Positions 19,273 through 29,135 of a stretch of DNA of 64,000 nt are shown one piece after another. This DNA is from Neobacillus jeddahensis (GTDB taxonomy: Bacteria; Bacillota; Bacilli; Bacillales; Cytobacillaceae): the NCBI RefSeq assembly GCF_000612625.1, contig NZ_CCAS010000004.1:94754-158753 (forward strand), given 5' to 3'. The notes beneath the pieces are model-generated. The model was given only the letters and a program-made list of their open reading frames with translations, did not search any database and was not told where the DNA came from. How positions within the stretch are numbered: position 1 is the stretch's first letter; every line of letters starts with the position of its first letter. The translations under genes were made by a program, and so were the position numbers.

Positions 19273-20181
19273 TTACTTTCTTCCAATTATCTCAACCTCT
19301 GTTTCCATTTTTACTTCATACTGATTGTAAATCGTATCCTTGACATATTGAATTAAGGATAGTACATCCTGCGCAGTGGCGTTACCAGCATTCACAATAA
19401 AATTCCCATGCATTTCGGATATTTTCGCCCCACCAATTCTGTATCCTTTTAATCCCGCGGACTCAATCAATTTTCCCGCAAAATGTGGAAGTGGATTTCG
19501 GAAAATACTACCTGCACAGGGAAAATTCCATGGCTGTGTATCTTTTCGATAATCCTTGTTTTTTTGCATTTGTGAAACAATTGATTCACGATCTCCTGTA
19601 GCAAGCTGAAAAACAGCCTCTACCACTATTCCTGAACGTTTTTTTTGCAGGACAGAGGTCCTGTATGAAAACTCCATTTCTTCGTTCGAAAGCCATTCCA
19701 TCGTCCCATCATCAAATAAAATATGCGCCCTTGTTAATATTTTACTTATGTCGGAGCCATGAGCACCAGCATTCATATAGACAGCCCCGCCTACCGATCC
19801 AGGGATACCACTCGCAAATTCAAGACCCGCAAGCCCTTTTTTACTAATTAATGTGGATAGACTGACCAAAGAGTGGCCGCTCCCAACGGTAATCTCCGTA
19901 TCCTTTATCTCGAGATGATTCAGGCCAGTGCTTAGTTTAATAACTACTCCTTCAATCCCTTTGTCAGAGACTAGAAGATTAGATCCTCTCCCAATCGCAC
20001 GCCATTTTATACCATTTTTTTCAATAATCGTCATTACTTGTTTTAAATTTTCCACTGATGAGGGTTCTATAAAAAGGTCCGCTGGCCCACCAATTTTAAT
20101 TGTGGTGTGATTGAGAAGCGGCTCATACATTTTAACCTTCCCAATATTTAAATTTTGCAACTCTGTTACGATTGCATCCAT
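19273..20181 (-). CDS. murB: UDP-N-acetylenolpyruvoylglucosamine reductase MurB
   Basis: An FAD enzyme that reduces UDP-GlcNAc-enolpyruvate to UDP-MurNAc. The 302-residue product has the FAD-binding blocks [47 protein letters not shown] and YRTSVLQKK, and the catalytic serine region CAGSIFRNP, as in type II MurB. The start at 20181 (MDAIVTELQ) is supported by GTAAGGTG 6 bases upstream; the longer frame gains 7 residues without support. It sits after murG, as in B. subtilis. Confidence 0.97.
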   Translation of the reverse strand: MDAIVTELQNLNIGKVKMYEPLLNHTTIKIGGPADLFIEPSSVENLKQVMTIIEKNGIKWRAIGRGSNLLVSDKGIEGVVIKLSTGLNHLEIKDTEITVGSGHSLVSLSTLISKKGLAGLEFASGIPGSVGGAVYMNAGAHGSDISKILTRAHILFDDGTMEWLSNEEMEFSYRTSVLQKKRSGIVVEAVFQLATGDRESIVSQMQKNKDYRKDTQPWNFPCAGSIFRNPLPHFAGKLIESAGLKGYRIGGAKISEMHGNFIVNAGNATAQDVLSLIQYVKDTIYNQYEVKMETEVEIIGRK

Positions 20182-20241
20182 ATTTAACACCTTACTTTCC
20201 AAGATACATTTATTTCAGTTTATGCTCAAAGATCATTTGGG

Positions 20242-21345
20242 CTACCTTTGTTTTACGTTTATAAGCTGTTTCATTACTGAATAAAGTCTGCTCGCTGAAT
20301 CTGGAACACCTATTTTTTTTGCTTTTATTTTCATTTCCTTTAAAGTGTCTTGATTTAAGAGAATCCGATCAATGTGGTTCACTAGGCTTTTATGATTTAA
20401 GTCCTTCTCTAAAAGTAATTCAGCTGCACCATTATCACTTAATGACCGAGCGTTTTTCTCTTGATGATTATTTGTCACATACGGACTTGGAACGAGGATG
20501 CTTGGAATGCCCAGTGATGTTATTTCGGCAATGGTTGTAGCTCCTGCCCTTGAAACGACTAAATCAATTCCTGCGAGTACCTCTGGCATATTATGAACAA
20601 ATGGTTTAATCACTACATTTTTCGGATTACCAATTAACTCTATTTCCTTTTTAACATCCTCAAAATGCACATCACCAGTAATATAAAGAATCTGATAAGG
20701 TTTTTCTGCCAATGCTGAGAAGGCTTTAACGACTGCCTCATTAATAGGTCTTGCCCCACGGCTGCCGCCAAAAATTAACACAGTCGGTTTGGTTGTACTA
20801 AGACCGGTCGACAAGCGTCCTTTAATTCCATCCTTACCAATCACTTCTGAGGCACGTGGGTTGCCTGTAAATACAACCTTATCGCTTGGGAAATATTCTT
20901 TTGCTTCATCAAAACAAATAGCTACTTTATTGACATATCTACTTAAAAATTTATTCGTAAGTCCCGGAACACTATTCTGTTCATGAACAATCGTTGGGAT
21001 ATGAAGCTGCGTAGCCGCATAGACTACTGGGCCACAAACATATCCGCCCGTCCCAATGACGATATCAGGATTAAATTCTTTAAGGATTCTCTTACTATCC
21101 CTTACACCTTTTAGAAATCGAAAAATGGTTTTAACATTTTCGAAGGAAATCTTTCTTTTAAATCCAGTGATATGAATGGATTGAAATGGAATATTTTCTC
21201 TCGAAACAAGTTTACTCTCTAAGCCATTTTTGGTACCTATGTATAGAAACTCCGCATCATTGTTCTCTTTTTGAATTTCTCTTATTAATGCGAGGGCAGG
21301 ATAAATATGTCCGCCAGTCCCGCCGCCACTAACTACTATTTTCAT
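20242..21345 (-). CDS. murG: UDP-GlcNAc:lipid I GlcNAc transferase MurG
   Basis: A GT-B glycosyltransferase at the inner membrane face that converts lipid I to lipid II. The 367-residue product starts with the [12 protein letters not shown] loop (residues 7-18), and has conserved [29 protein letters not shown] and [11 protein letters not shown] blocks that bind UDP-GlcNAc. It lies between spoVE and murB, matching B. subtilis. Confidence 0.98.
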   Translation of the reverse strand: MKIVVSGGGTGGHIYPALALIREIQKENNDAEFLYIGTKNGLESKLVSRENIPFQSIHITGFKRKISFENVKTIFRFLKGVRDSKRILKEFNPDIVIGTGGYVCGPVVYAATQLHIPTIVHEQNSVPGLTNKFLSRYVNKVAICFDEAKEYFPSDKVVFTGNPRASEVIGKDGIKGRLSTGLSTTKPTVLIFGGSRGARPINEAVVKAFSALAEKPYQILYITGDVHFEDVKKEIELIGNPKNVVIKPFVHNMPEVLAGIDLVVSRAGATTIAEITSLGIPSILVPSPYVTNNHQEKNARSLSDNGAAELLLEKDLNHKSLVNHIDRILLNQDTLKEMKIKAKKIGVPDSASRLYSVMKQLINVKQR

Positions 21346-21479
21346 TTTCTCACCTCTAAAAAGTTGCTAAACCTATTCTACTATAAAATCAAAAGTAAAA
21401 AAGCGAAAGAAAAAAGAATGTTATCTAAATGTAATGAAACCATAGATAAGATAAATATCATTTTGTTTCCTATAATAAA

Positions 21480-21506
21480 TAAAAAGAACCCTGCACCGAA
21501 CAGGGT
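21480..21506 (-). terminator. Terminator after spoVE
   Basis: On the minus strand ACCCTG, 7-base loop, CAGGGT, followed by TCTTTTTATTTATT. Stem is only 6 bp, so termination may be partial, allowing transcription into murG. Confidence 0.65.
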
Positions 21507-21512
21507 ATCCTT

Positions 21513-22613
21513 TTAAATCCTTGAATAACGGCTAATATTAAGAAGAACGCCAATGGCGACTAACATCAATGTTAACGAAGAGCCACCATAACTTAAGAAG
21601 GGCAATGTAATACCCGTCACTGGCATAAGTCCTGTTACAACACCGATATTAATCATAACTTGGATGGCTACCATGGCTATTATTCCTACCGCAAGGAAGC
21701 TGCCGTATAAGTCTGGAGCACCAAGTGCGATGCGGATTCCCCGCCATAACAATAATGCGAATAAAAGCAAGATGAATGAGCCGCCAATAAATCCTAATTC
21801 CTCCGATAGAATTGCAAAGATAAAATCCGTCTGTGGTTCTGGTAAATAAAAATACTTTTGACGGCTTTCACCAAGACCTAATCCAAATAATCCGCCAGGG
21901 CCAATCGCATAGAGTGATTGAATAATTTGAAAGCCACTTCCCAACGGATCCGACCACGGATCTAAAAATGAGGTAATTCGCTTTATCCGGTATGGAGCTG
22001 ATGCAATCAAGCCTATGAATCCTCCGACTCCTAATAGTCCAAGGAAGACAAAATGTCGAATCCGAGCGCCTGCAATAAAAATCATCACAACACAAGTCCC
22101 CATCATTACGGTACCAGTACCCAAATCAGGCTGAAGCATGATCATGGCAAAGGCAATAAAGGCAAGACCTAGTGAAGGGACAAGCCCCTTTTTAAACGAA
22201 GTTATTACCTTTTGCCGCTCAGAAAGGTATTTCGCCAAAAACGAAATCATGGCTAGTTTCATAAATTCGGAGGGTTGAATCGAAAAAGCACCTACCCCGA
22301 TCCAGCTTCTCGAACCATTGCGCACATTTCCAATTCCAGGAATCAAGACGAGAACTAGTAGGAAAAAACACACAATTAGAATCGTCTTCGCCCAAGTCCT
22401 CCATGTCCAGTAATTAATATTCATGATAAAAAACATGGCAGCAATTCCGACCCCTGCAAACAGGGTCTGCCTTTTTGCGAAGAAAAAGGCATCCTGAAAT
22501 TTATATTCAGCCCAGATAGCACTTGCACTGTAAACCATTATGAGCCCGATTGCCAATAGCGTAAATGTTACAATCATTAAAATAAAATCAGGGGTTGTTC
22601 TCTTTGTCGGCAC
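21513..22613 (-). CDS. spoVE: SEDS-family glycosyltransferase/flippase SpoVE
   Basis: The sporulation SEDS protein, related to FtsW and RodA, needed for spore cortex peptidoglycan synthesis with SpoVD. The 366-residue product has about ten membrane segments and SEDS motifs MVYSASA, NGSRSWIG, QPSEFMKLA, QPDLGTG, YRIKRI, ESRQKYFYLPEPQTDFIFA and TGITLPFLSYGGSS. The GTG at 22613 (VPTKRTTPD) has GAGGTG 7 bases upstream and aligns with relatives; the longer frame begins at a TTG without one. It occupies the ftsW position of the dcw cluster. The vegetative FtsW may lie elsewhere. Confidence 0.96.
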   Translation of the reverse strand: MPTKRTTPDFILMIVTFTLLAIGLIMVYSASAIWAEYKFQDAFFFAKRQTLFAGVGIAAMFFIMNINYWTWRTWAKTILIVCFFLLVLVLIPGIGNVRNGSRSWIGVGAFSIQPSEFMKLAMISFLAKYLSERQKVITSFKKGLVPSLGLAFIAFAMIMLQPDLGTGTVMMGTCVVMIFIAGARIRHFVFLGLLGVGGFIGLIASAPYRIKRITSFLDPWSDPLGSGFQIIQSLYAIGPGGLFGLGLGESRQKYFYLPEPQTDFIFAILSEELGFIGGSFILLLFALLLWRGIRIALGAPDLYGSFLAVGIIAMVAIQVMINIGVVTGLMPVTGITLPFLSYGGSSLTLMLVAIGVLLNISRYSRI

Positions 22614-22672
22614 TACTATCCACCTCAACTACGAGTTTTAGGGCTTAGCAGAACCATAGGTGAGACAAGCCC

Positions 22673-24025
22673 TTACTTAAGCTTATGCACCGCTTCGATA
22701 AAAATGTCTCCCCTGACTTCAAAACTTTTATATTGATCCCAGCTTGCACAAGCAGGAGATAATAGAATGACGTCACCCGGTTCAGAGATACGGTATGCTT
22801 CAGGTACTGCCTTGTCAACATTATCGACACGACTGATTAATTTTATTCCAGCCATATGCCCAACCCGTTCAATCTTTGGTGCAGTTTGACCAAATGTTAT
22901 TAAAGCTTTAACATTTTTCAAATAGGGAAGTAATTCATCAAATTCATTACCACGATCTAATCCTCCAGCAAGTAAAACCACTGATCCCTTAAAAGCTGTA
23001 ATAGCCTTAATCGTAGCTAAACTATTCGTGGCCTTTGAATCGTTATAAAATTTCCTTCCATTTATTGCATCGACATATTGCAACCGGTGCCTGACACCAG
23101 TAAAGGTTCGGAGCACCTCTTGGATCGCGTTATTTTCTACCCCTGAGAGTTTAGCTGCTGCCATGGCGGACAAGATATTTTCGAGATTATGTACACCGGG
23201 TAGGGCTATTTCACTAATTTCCATTACCTTTTCATCTTGGAACATGATCCAGCCATCCCGAATAAACGCACCATCTGTCAGCTCACGCTTTGTTGAAAAA
23301 GGGATAATCTTCGCCTTAGAATGGCGAGCGATTTCCATTGTTTCTTCTTGGTCAGCATTGATAATTAAATATTCCAGTTCGGTCTGATTTTTCGTGATGT
23401 TCGCCTTAGCTGAAATGTATTCCTTTCTGGTGCCATGGTAATCTAAATGGGCATCATAGAGGTTGGTGATAATCGCTATTTTCGGATTAAAAGTTTCAAT
23501 TCCCATTAGTTGAAATGAAGATAATTCAATAACAATCGTATTTTCCATTGTCGCTTCTTCCGCAACTCCAGAAGCAACGGTTCCAATATTACCAGCTACT
23601 AATGGCTGTTTTTTTCCTTCATTTAGCATTTCAAAGACAAGTGTTGTCGTGGTTGTTTTTCCATTCGTTCCTGTGACCCCAATAAACGGTGCTTCAGAAA
23701 TTTGATAGGCAAGCTCCACTTCTGTTATAACAGGGATTCCTTTTTCAAGAGCTCCTTCAATCATGGGATTGTAATAGGGGATTCCTGGATTTTTCACAAT
23801 AAGTTCGAACCCTTCATCAAGAAGTTCGATTGGGTGGCTCCCACATATCACTTTAATTCCTTGTTCTAATAAACCTTGAGCCTCGGGATTTTCCGATAAT
23901 GGTTTCATATCATTAACTGTGACAAATGCTCCAAGCTTATGTAGTAGAGCAGCTGCAGTTACCCCACTTTTAGCCAAACCAAGGACAAGAATCTTTTTAT
24001 GTTGATAAGTTTCAATCTGTTTCAA
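22673..24025 (-). CDS. murD: UDP-N-acetylmuramoyl-L-alanine:D-glutamate ligase MurD
   Basis: Adds D-glutamate to UDP-MurNAc-L-Ala with ATP. The 450-residue product shows the three Mur domains: an N-terminal Rossmann domain ([16 protein letters not shown]), the central ATPase with [15 protein letters not shown], and a C-terminal domain with [16 protein letters not shown] start at 24025 immediately follows the mraY stop (TAATTG), with GAGGTG 9 bases upstream. The tight spacing suggests coupled translation with mraY. Confidence 0.97.
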   Translation of the reverse strand: MKQIETYQHKKILVLGLAKSGVTAAALLHKLGAFVTVNDMKPLSENPEAQGLLEQGIKVICGSHPIELLDEGFELIVKNPGIPYYNPMIEGALEKGIPVITEVELAYQISEAPFIGVTGTNGKTTTTTLVFEMLNEGKKQPLVAGNIGTVASGVAEEATMENTIVIELSSFQLMGIETFNPKIAIITNLYDAHLDYHGTRKEYISAKANITKNQTELEYLIINADQEETMEIARHSKAKIIPFSTKRELTDGAFIRDGWIMFQDEKVMEISEIALPGVHNLENILSAMAAAKLSGVENNAIQEVLRTFTGVRHRLQYVDAINGRKFYNDSKATNSLATIKAITAFKGSVVLLAGGLDRGNEFDELLPYLKNVKALITFGQTAPKIERVGHMAGIKLISRVDNVDKAVPEAYRISEPGDVILLSPACASWDQYKSFEVRGDIFIEAVHKLK

Positions 24026-25003
24026 TTACATCCACACCTCGATATAGATACCTAGTATCGCTAATATTAAACCCACACTCCAAAATGTAACGACAACTCT
24101 CCATTCCGACCATCCCACTAATTCATAATGATGATGTAAGGGACTCATACGGAAAATCCGTTTCCCAGTAGTTTTAAAAGAAGCTACCTGAAGAATAACG
24201 GATAATGTTTCAATAACAAAAACGCCGCCAATAATGATGAGCAAAATCTCTAATTTCGTTAAAATAGCAATGGCTGCAATGGCACCTCCCAGCGCCAAGG
24301 ATCCAGTATCACCCATAAATACTTTTGCAGGATGGGCATTAAATACCAAAAACCCTAAAACGGCACCTACGACTGCAACCGAAAAAACCGCAATTTCAAA
24401 CTCATTCTGATTCCAAGCCAAGACCGCAAATGCCCCAAACGCGATGGCCGCCGTTCCCGACAGCAGCCCATCAAGGCCATCAGTTAAGTTGACAGCATTA
24501 GAGAAGCCAACCAGCCAAAAGATAATTAAAAATACATAGGACCAACCTAAATCAAAGCTAAAATCCCCAAAAGGTAACGTAATCTCTGTAGATTGACCTG
24601 TATGTTTATAGATAAGATAAAAAATGACAGAAATAATAATTTGACCTAGGAGCTTTTGTTTAGACGTTAACCCTAAGTTTCGTTTTAATACAACCTTAAT
24701 AAAATCATCTAAAAACCCTAGCAGTCCAAACCCAAATGTCACGAACAGAAGTAAAAACACAGAAACGGGGATTTCTTCTGAAAATTTCCCTATCATCACC
24801 AAGGTAGTAATAATAACAGAGAATAAAATCATTACACCGCCCATCGTCGGTGTTCCCGATTTTTTTTGATGTGATTTAGGACCTTCCTCCCTGATGCTTT
24901 GTCCAAATTTCAATCTTCTTAAGAAGGGAATAAAAATCGGAGACAGTAACACCGAAACCAAAAAGCCCATAATAATTGTGAAAAAAATAACTTGCTCCTT
25001 CAT
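24026..25003 (-). CDS. mraY: Phospho-N-acetylmuramoyl-pentapeptide transferase MraY
   Basis: Integral membrane enzyme that transfers phospho-MurNAc-pentapeptide to undecaprenyl phosphate, giving lipid I. The 325-residue product has about ten membrane segments and the catalytic motifs [29 protein letters not shown] and HHHYEL. The ATG at 25003 has GGAGGGG upstream and lies 1 base after the stop of the preceding ORF. Confidence 0.98.
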   Translation of the reverse strand: MKEQVIFFTIIMGFLVSVLLSPIFIPFLRRLKFGQSIREEGPKSHQKKSGTPTMGGVMILFSVIITTLVMIGKFSEEIPVSVFLLLFVTFGFGLLGFLDDFIKVVLKRNLGLTSKQKLLGQIIISVIFYLIYKHTGQSTEITLPFGDFSFDLGWSYVFLIIFWLVGFSNAVNLTDGLDGLLSGTAAIAFGAFAVLAWNQNEFEIAVFSVAVVGAVLGFLVFNAHPAKVFMGDTGSLALGGAIAAIAILTKLEILLIIIGGVFVIETLSVILQVASFKTTGKRIFRMSPLHHHYELVGWSEWRVVVTFWSVGLILAILGIYIEVWM

Positions 25004-25004
25004 T

Positions 25005-25442
25005 TTATCCCCTCCTTTCCTTGTTATTCATCAGCTTATCAATTATGACAGCTATATCATATGTTTGTTTATTTTTATTAAGAAGCATTTTATTTGTTAA
25101 TTTAAAGTTAGTTATTTCCATCTGTTTATTTGTATCTCCATCTATTTTTTTGCTATAAAGCATGATTAATTCTCTCATTGCATCTGCCAGATCATTTGTA
25201 AAAAAGATTGGAAATTGACTAGGTGTATATCGAGGAAGCTCTCTTTCTTGCTCCCAAATGGCAGCAATTGCTCCATTTGCTATTGCATCTAATAGCTCTC
25301 CGGATCCTTCATTCATTGGAATAAATAACCCTTTGGGCTGAACCGTTTGCGCATGATCTGTAACAGTATGAAACCACATATCATCCTGGATTCCCTTACT
25401 GTTATGAAATAAACCTGCCACATCTTGCAAAGCTAAAAACAT
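25005..25442 (-). CDS. Stand-alone Mur-ligase N-terminal-domain-like protein (murF position)
   Basis: A 145-residue ORF between murE and mraY. Residues about 22-100 resemble the UDP-substrate-binding N-terminal domain of MurE/Mur[60 protein letters not shown]. Central ATPase motifs (GTNGKT) and the C-terminal domain are absent; the last 40 residues are polar and unrecognised. It is no random frame: it starts 2 bases after the murE stop with GGAGAG upstream and ends 1 base before mraY. In many bacteria murF lies exactly here, so it may be an ancient murF remnant kept for a new role, or a diverged binding protein. Assignment rests on eye alignment. Confidence 0.75.
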   Translation of the reverse strand: MFLALQDVAGLFHNSKGIQDDMWFHTVTDHAQTVQPKGLFIPMNEGSGELLDAIANGAIAAIWEQERELPRYTPSQFPIFFTNDLADAMRELIMLYSKKIDGDTNKQMEITNFKLTNKMLLNKNKQTYDIAVIIDKLMNNKERRG

Positions 25443-25444
25443 AC

Positions 25445-26905
25445 CTATCTCTCCTCAATTGCTTCCCTAGCTACAAGCCGATCATCAAAATCATGTACTT
25501 CCTTGCCAATAATTTGATAGGTTTCATGACCCTTACCAGCTATTAAAATAACATCACCCGTAGATGCCTGGCTCACCGCTGCCTGTATCGCCTTTTTCCG
25601 ATCTGGTATCACTTGGTATGCGTCGCCCTGCACCCCTGCTTCCATTTCCTTCAATATCGCTAGTGGATCTTCACTTCTAGGATTATCCGACGTGAGAATA
25701 GTGTCTGTTGCAAAACGGCAAGCAATTTGCGCCATTAATGGCCGCTTCGTACGATCGCGATCACCACCACAGCCGACAATCACGAAAATTCTTTTCTCAG
25801 CTAAATGCTGAATCGTTTTCAACACATTTTCTAGACTGTCTGGTGTATGGGCATAGTCAACAATCACCGTGTAGTCTTGACCAGCATTGACAAGTTCAAA
25901 TCTTCCTGATACCCCTTCAACACATTCAATTGAATGAATGATTTCCTCTAGTTCAATTCCAGATACTAATCCAGTAGCGATACTTGCTAATACATTATAT
26001 ACGCTAAACTTACCGATCAACTGCATATTGATGGGAAACTGTTCACCCTTTAAGACAAGATCAAATTTTGTGCCTCTCGGCGTCATTTTTATATTTTTCG
26101 CTTGAAGATCTGCATCTTGATCAATTCCGTATGTAACTACGTGCGCTGCAGTAGACCTCCTATACATTTCTGAGGCAGGATCATCTCCATTTAATATGGC
26201 GAATTTTGGTTTTTTATGGTCGAAGGCATTACCAAGCTGAGCAAATAATAAGCTTTTGGCGCGTTTATATTCCTCCATTGTTTTATGGTAGTCTAGGTGG
26301 TCTTGTGTTAGATTAGTGAACACAGCAACGTCATAATCACAGCCATGAACCCTCCCTAAATCAAGGGCATGAGAAGAGACTTCCATGACAGCCAAATTCA
26401 CACCAGCATCTACCATCTGTTTAAACGTTTTTTGGAGTGTCAAGCTTTCCGGAGTGGTATTCTTAGCTTCAAATGTCTGATCCGCAATTTTCGTATACAT
26501 CGTGCCAATCAGTCCTGTATTTTTCCCCACATCTGCGAATATTTTTTCAATTAAGTGACTGGTAGTCGTTTTCCCATTGGTACCGGTGATTCCAATTAAA
26601 TGTAAGCCTTTCGTTGGCTGTCCATAAAAAGCGTCAGCGAGCACCGCCATTACTCTTGTTGTGTCATTAACGATTACCACAGGCACATCCACTGTTAACG
26701 GACGCTCGGCGAGAATCGCTACAGCCCCCTGTTTAACTGCGGATTCAGCAAAATCGTGGCCATCCACAGTGTAGCCTTTGATACAAATAAATAAGCTTCC
26801 ATTTTGCACCTTACGGTTATCGTTTTCAATCGATGTAATTTCCGGATTTTCACCCATATAGGGTTGAATCGGATGCAAATACTCAAGTAGCTTTTGCAGC
26901 TTCAT
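25445..26905 (-). CDS. murE: UDP-MurNAc-tripeptide synthetase MurE (meso-DAP adding)
   Basis: Adds meso-diaminopimelate to UDP-MurNAc-L-Ala-D-Glu. The 486-residue product has the N-terminal domain ([20 protein letters not shown], where the usual DSR is replaced by DNR), the ATPase loop [14 protein letters not shown], the carbamylated-lysine region (YKRAKSLLF), and DNPRSEDP, whose DNPR core marks DAP-type enzymes. KGHETYQ is near the C-terminus. This implies a DAP-type cell wall, as usual for bacilli. It follows spoVD. Confidence 0.97.
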   Translation of the reverse strand: MKLQKLLEYLHPIQPYMGENPEITSIENDNRKVQNGSLFICIKGYTVDGHDFAESAVKQGAVAILAERPLTVDVPVVIVNDTTRVMAVLADAFYGQPTKGLHLIGITGTNGKTTTSHLIEKIFADVGKNTGLIGTMYTKIADQTFEAKNTTPESLTLQKTFKQMVDAGVNLAVMEVSSHALDLGRVHGCDYDVAVFTNLTQDHLDYHKTMEEYKRAKSLLFAQLGNAFDHKKPKFAILNGDDPASEMYRRSTAAHVVTYGIDQDADLQAKNIKMTPRGTKFDLVLKGEQFPINMQLIGKFSVYNVLASIATGLVSGIELEEIIHSIECVEGVSGRFELVNAGQDYTVIVDYAHTPDSLENVLKTIQHLAEKRIFVIVGCGGDRDRTKRPLMAQIACRFATDTILTSDNPRSEDPLAILKEMEAGVQGDAYQVIPDRKKAIQAAVSQASTGDVILIAGKGHETYQIIGKEVHDFDDRLVAREAIEER

Positions 26906-27030
26906 TTTCTCTCAAATCCTCTCATAACCGTACAAATCTATTTACCTCTAAAGGTCATCTTACGAAAGTTCCATCTTATTTTACATTAAAATAATTGATT
27001 TTGCTATTTAGTTATTAAAGCTTCATAAAA

Positions 27031-27065
27031 TTTTAGGCGGCGGAAAACATTCCGGCCGCCTAAAA
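27031..27065 (-). terminator. Terminator after spoVD
   Basis: On the minus strand TTTTAGGCGGC, loop, GCCGCCTAAAA followed by TTTTATG; an 11-bp perfect stem. Located between spoVD and murE, so murE expression would need read-through or its own promoter in 26906-27030. Confidence 0.8.
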
Positions 27066-27082
27066 TGATTGTTTTAGCTATT

Positions 27083-29002
27083 TTATTCACCTTTTCCAAA
27101 GTAAAGTCTAATTTTCGAACCCTCTTTCACCTTTGTTCCTGGTTTAGGTGATTGTCTAACCACGACATCCCCTTCCCCACTGGCATCAATTTTTAAATTA
27201 ATTAGCTGCTCTTGTAATTCACTTTTTGACAAACCTACAAAGTCTGGTAAGGTCAATAATGGAGAGTCTGGCCATTTTACCTTTTTCTCAATTTGGTCCT
27301 TCCGTGGCTCAACATCTAGGGCACTTAAACCATCCTTAATAATATTCCCAACGATTGGAGCACTTACTGTTCCACCAAAAGCCGTTACCCCTTTGGGATT
27401 ATCAACAGCAACATAGACGACAATCTGAGGATCGTCTGCTGGGGCAAAACCAACAAAGGATACGATATAATTATTTTCTAAATATCTTCCGTTTTGCGCC
27501 TTTTGGGCGGTTCCTGTTTTTCCCCCGACCCGATACCCTTCAACAAATGCCTTCCCACCTGTTCCTTGAGCAACCACACTTTCAAGGGCTTGGCGAATTT
27601 GTTTAGAGGTATCCTCCGTAATCACTCGTCTTTTTTCAACCGGGGTATTTCTCATCACCACTTCTTTCGTAACAGGATCAATTAACTCTTTGGCGATATA
27701 GGGCTTGTATAATATCCCTCCATTTATTGCCGCAGATACAGCCGTAACCTGTTGGATGGGGGTTACCGAAACCCCTTGTCCAAAAGCAGTCGTTGCTTGC
27801 TCAACAGGCCCTACCCGATTCATATTGAATAAGATCCCTGTTCCCTCTCCTTGCAAATCAATACCTGTTTTTTGACCAAAGCCAAAATCCTTAATATATT
27901 TAAACAACTTATCTTTCCCTAACCGTTCTCCAAGCTCCACGAAACCAGGGTTACATGAGTTTTGGACCACTTCTAAGAACGTCTGGTCACCATGTCCTCC
28001 CCTTTTCCAACATTTCAACCTTGCTCCAGCTACCTGGACCGAACCTGAATCATGAAAATGATCATTTTCCAAGTCAACTTTGCCTTCATTTAGTGCTGCG
28101 GCCAGAGTGATAATTTTAAAAGTAGAGCCTGGCTCATAGGTTGACCATACAGGGAGATTTCGATTATATACCTCTTGTGGGACATTTTGAAAATTAGCTG
28201 GATCAAATGTTGGACGACTCGACATCCCTAAAATTTCACCGTTGTTTGGGTTCATCGCAATGGCAACCATACCATCTGGATTATATTTCGCCGCAGCAAT
28301 GTCCAGTTCTCTTTCCATTATTGTTTGTATTTTCGAATCGATTGTGAGTTTTAAATCTAACCCCTTAACAGGCTGTTCATAATCATCTGCCATTTGGTTC
28401 ATTCTTTCACCTTTGGCATTGGCATAAAATTTAACTGCTCCTCGTTCACCACTTAATTCCTTATCATAGTATTGCTCAAGTCCCATCAACCCTTGGTTAT
28501 CGATACCAGTGAACCCAAGCACATGCGAAAGATAGCTCCCATTTGGATAATGCCGTTTGGAATCTTCACCAATATAGACGCCATCAAGGCCAAGTGCCCT
28601 AATTTCTTTTGCCTTTTCATGTGATATTTTTCTGCCTTCTTTAATCCTTACCGACGATGCACTTTTGGTAATTTCTCGGTAGGCTTTGTCTTTAGGCATA
28701 TTCAACACCGTTGCCAGTTTTTCTGCAGTGGTTGCCGGATCTTTTATTTGCTTAGGAATGACATAAACAGTTGGAGCACTAATATTTGTTGCTAAAGCTA
28801 CTCCATTACGGTCCACAATTTGTCCTCGCTCAGGTTCAAAAGGGATATTCCGACTCCACAAACCTTTTGCACTGTCAGTCAGCGTATCACCAAGGACAAA
28901 TTGGACATATCCTAGACGCACATCAATAATTAAGAAGGTTAGGAACCCAACAAATAGTGCAATCATTAGCCGTTTTCGGACAGTTACATTAGAAACACGC
29001 AT
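27083..29002 (-). CDS. spoVD: Sporulation-specific penicillin-binding protein SpoVD
   Basis: Class B transpeptidase for spore cortex. The 639-residue product has a membrane segment at about 11-30, a PBP dimerisation domain, and the transpeptidase domain with STFK at 293-296 (Ser293 nucleophile), SCN in QNSCNPGF, and KTGTAQ. A single PASTA domain is at the C-terminus (LPDFVGLSKSELQEQL...). The latter and the position after pbpB separate it from PbpB, which has two PASTA domains. Redox-sensitive cysteines near the active site (CWKRGG, NSCN) agree with the reported control of SpoVD by the thioredoxin-like StoA. Confidence 0.96.
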   Translation of the reverse strand: MRVSNVTVRKRLMIALFVGFLTFLIIDVRLGYVQFVLGDTLTDSAKGLWSRNIPFEPERGQIVDRNGVALATNISAPTVYVIPKQIKDPATTAEKLATVLNMPKDKAYREITKSASSVRIKEGRKISHEKAKEIRALGLDGVYIGEDSKRHYPNGSYLSHVLGFTGIDNQGLMGLEQYYDKELSGERGAVKFYANAKGERMNQMADDYEQPVKGLDLKLTIDSKIQTIMERELDIAAAKYNPDGMVAIAMNPNNGEILGMSSRPTFDPANFQNVPQEVYNRNLPVWSTYEPGSTFKIITLAAALNEGKVDLENDHFHDSGSVQVAGARLKCWKRGGHGDQTFLEVVQNSCNPGFVELGERLGKDKLFKYIKDFGFGQKTGIDLQGEGTGILFNMNRVGPVEQATTAFGQGVSVTPIQQVTAVSAAINGGILYKPYIAKELIDPVTKEVVMRNTPVEKRRVITEDTSKQIRQALESVVAQGTGGKAFVEGYRVGGKTGTAQKAQNGRYLENNYIVSFVGFAPADDPQIVVYVAVDNPKGVTAFGGTVSAPIVGNIIKDGLSALDVEPRKDQIEKKVKWPDSPLLTLPDFVGLSKSELQEQLINLKIDASGEGDVVVRQSPKPGTKVKEGSKIRLYFGKGE

Positions 29003-29102
29003 ACAATGAATGATCCTCCTTTATCCTGCATTCATTAAATATTATCGTTCATTTATATGCCTGTACTTTTTCAAATAGAACGTCCATACTAGACCAAAAA
29101 CA

Positions 29103-29130
29103 GGAAAAATCCCGCTTATCAAGCGGGATT
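29103..29130 (-). terminator. Terminator after pbpB
   Basis: On the minus strand AATCCCGCTT-GAT-AAGCGGGATT then TTTCC; a 10-bp perfect stem just past the pbpB stop codon. Confidence 0.85.
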
Positions 29131-29135
29131 CCTCG

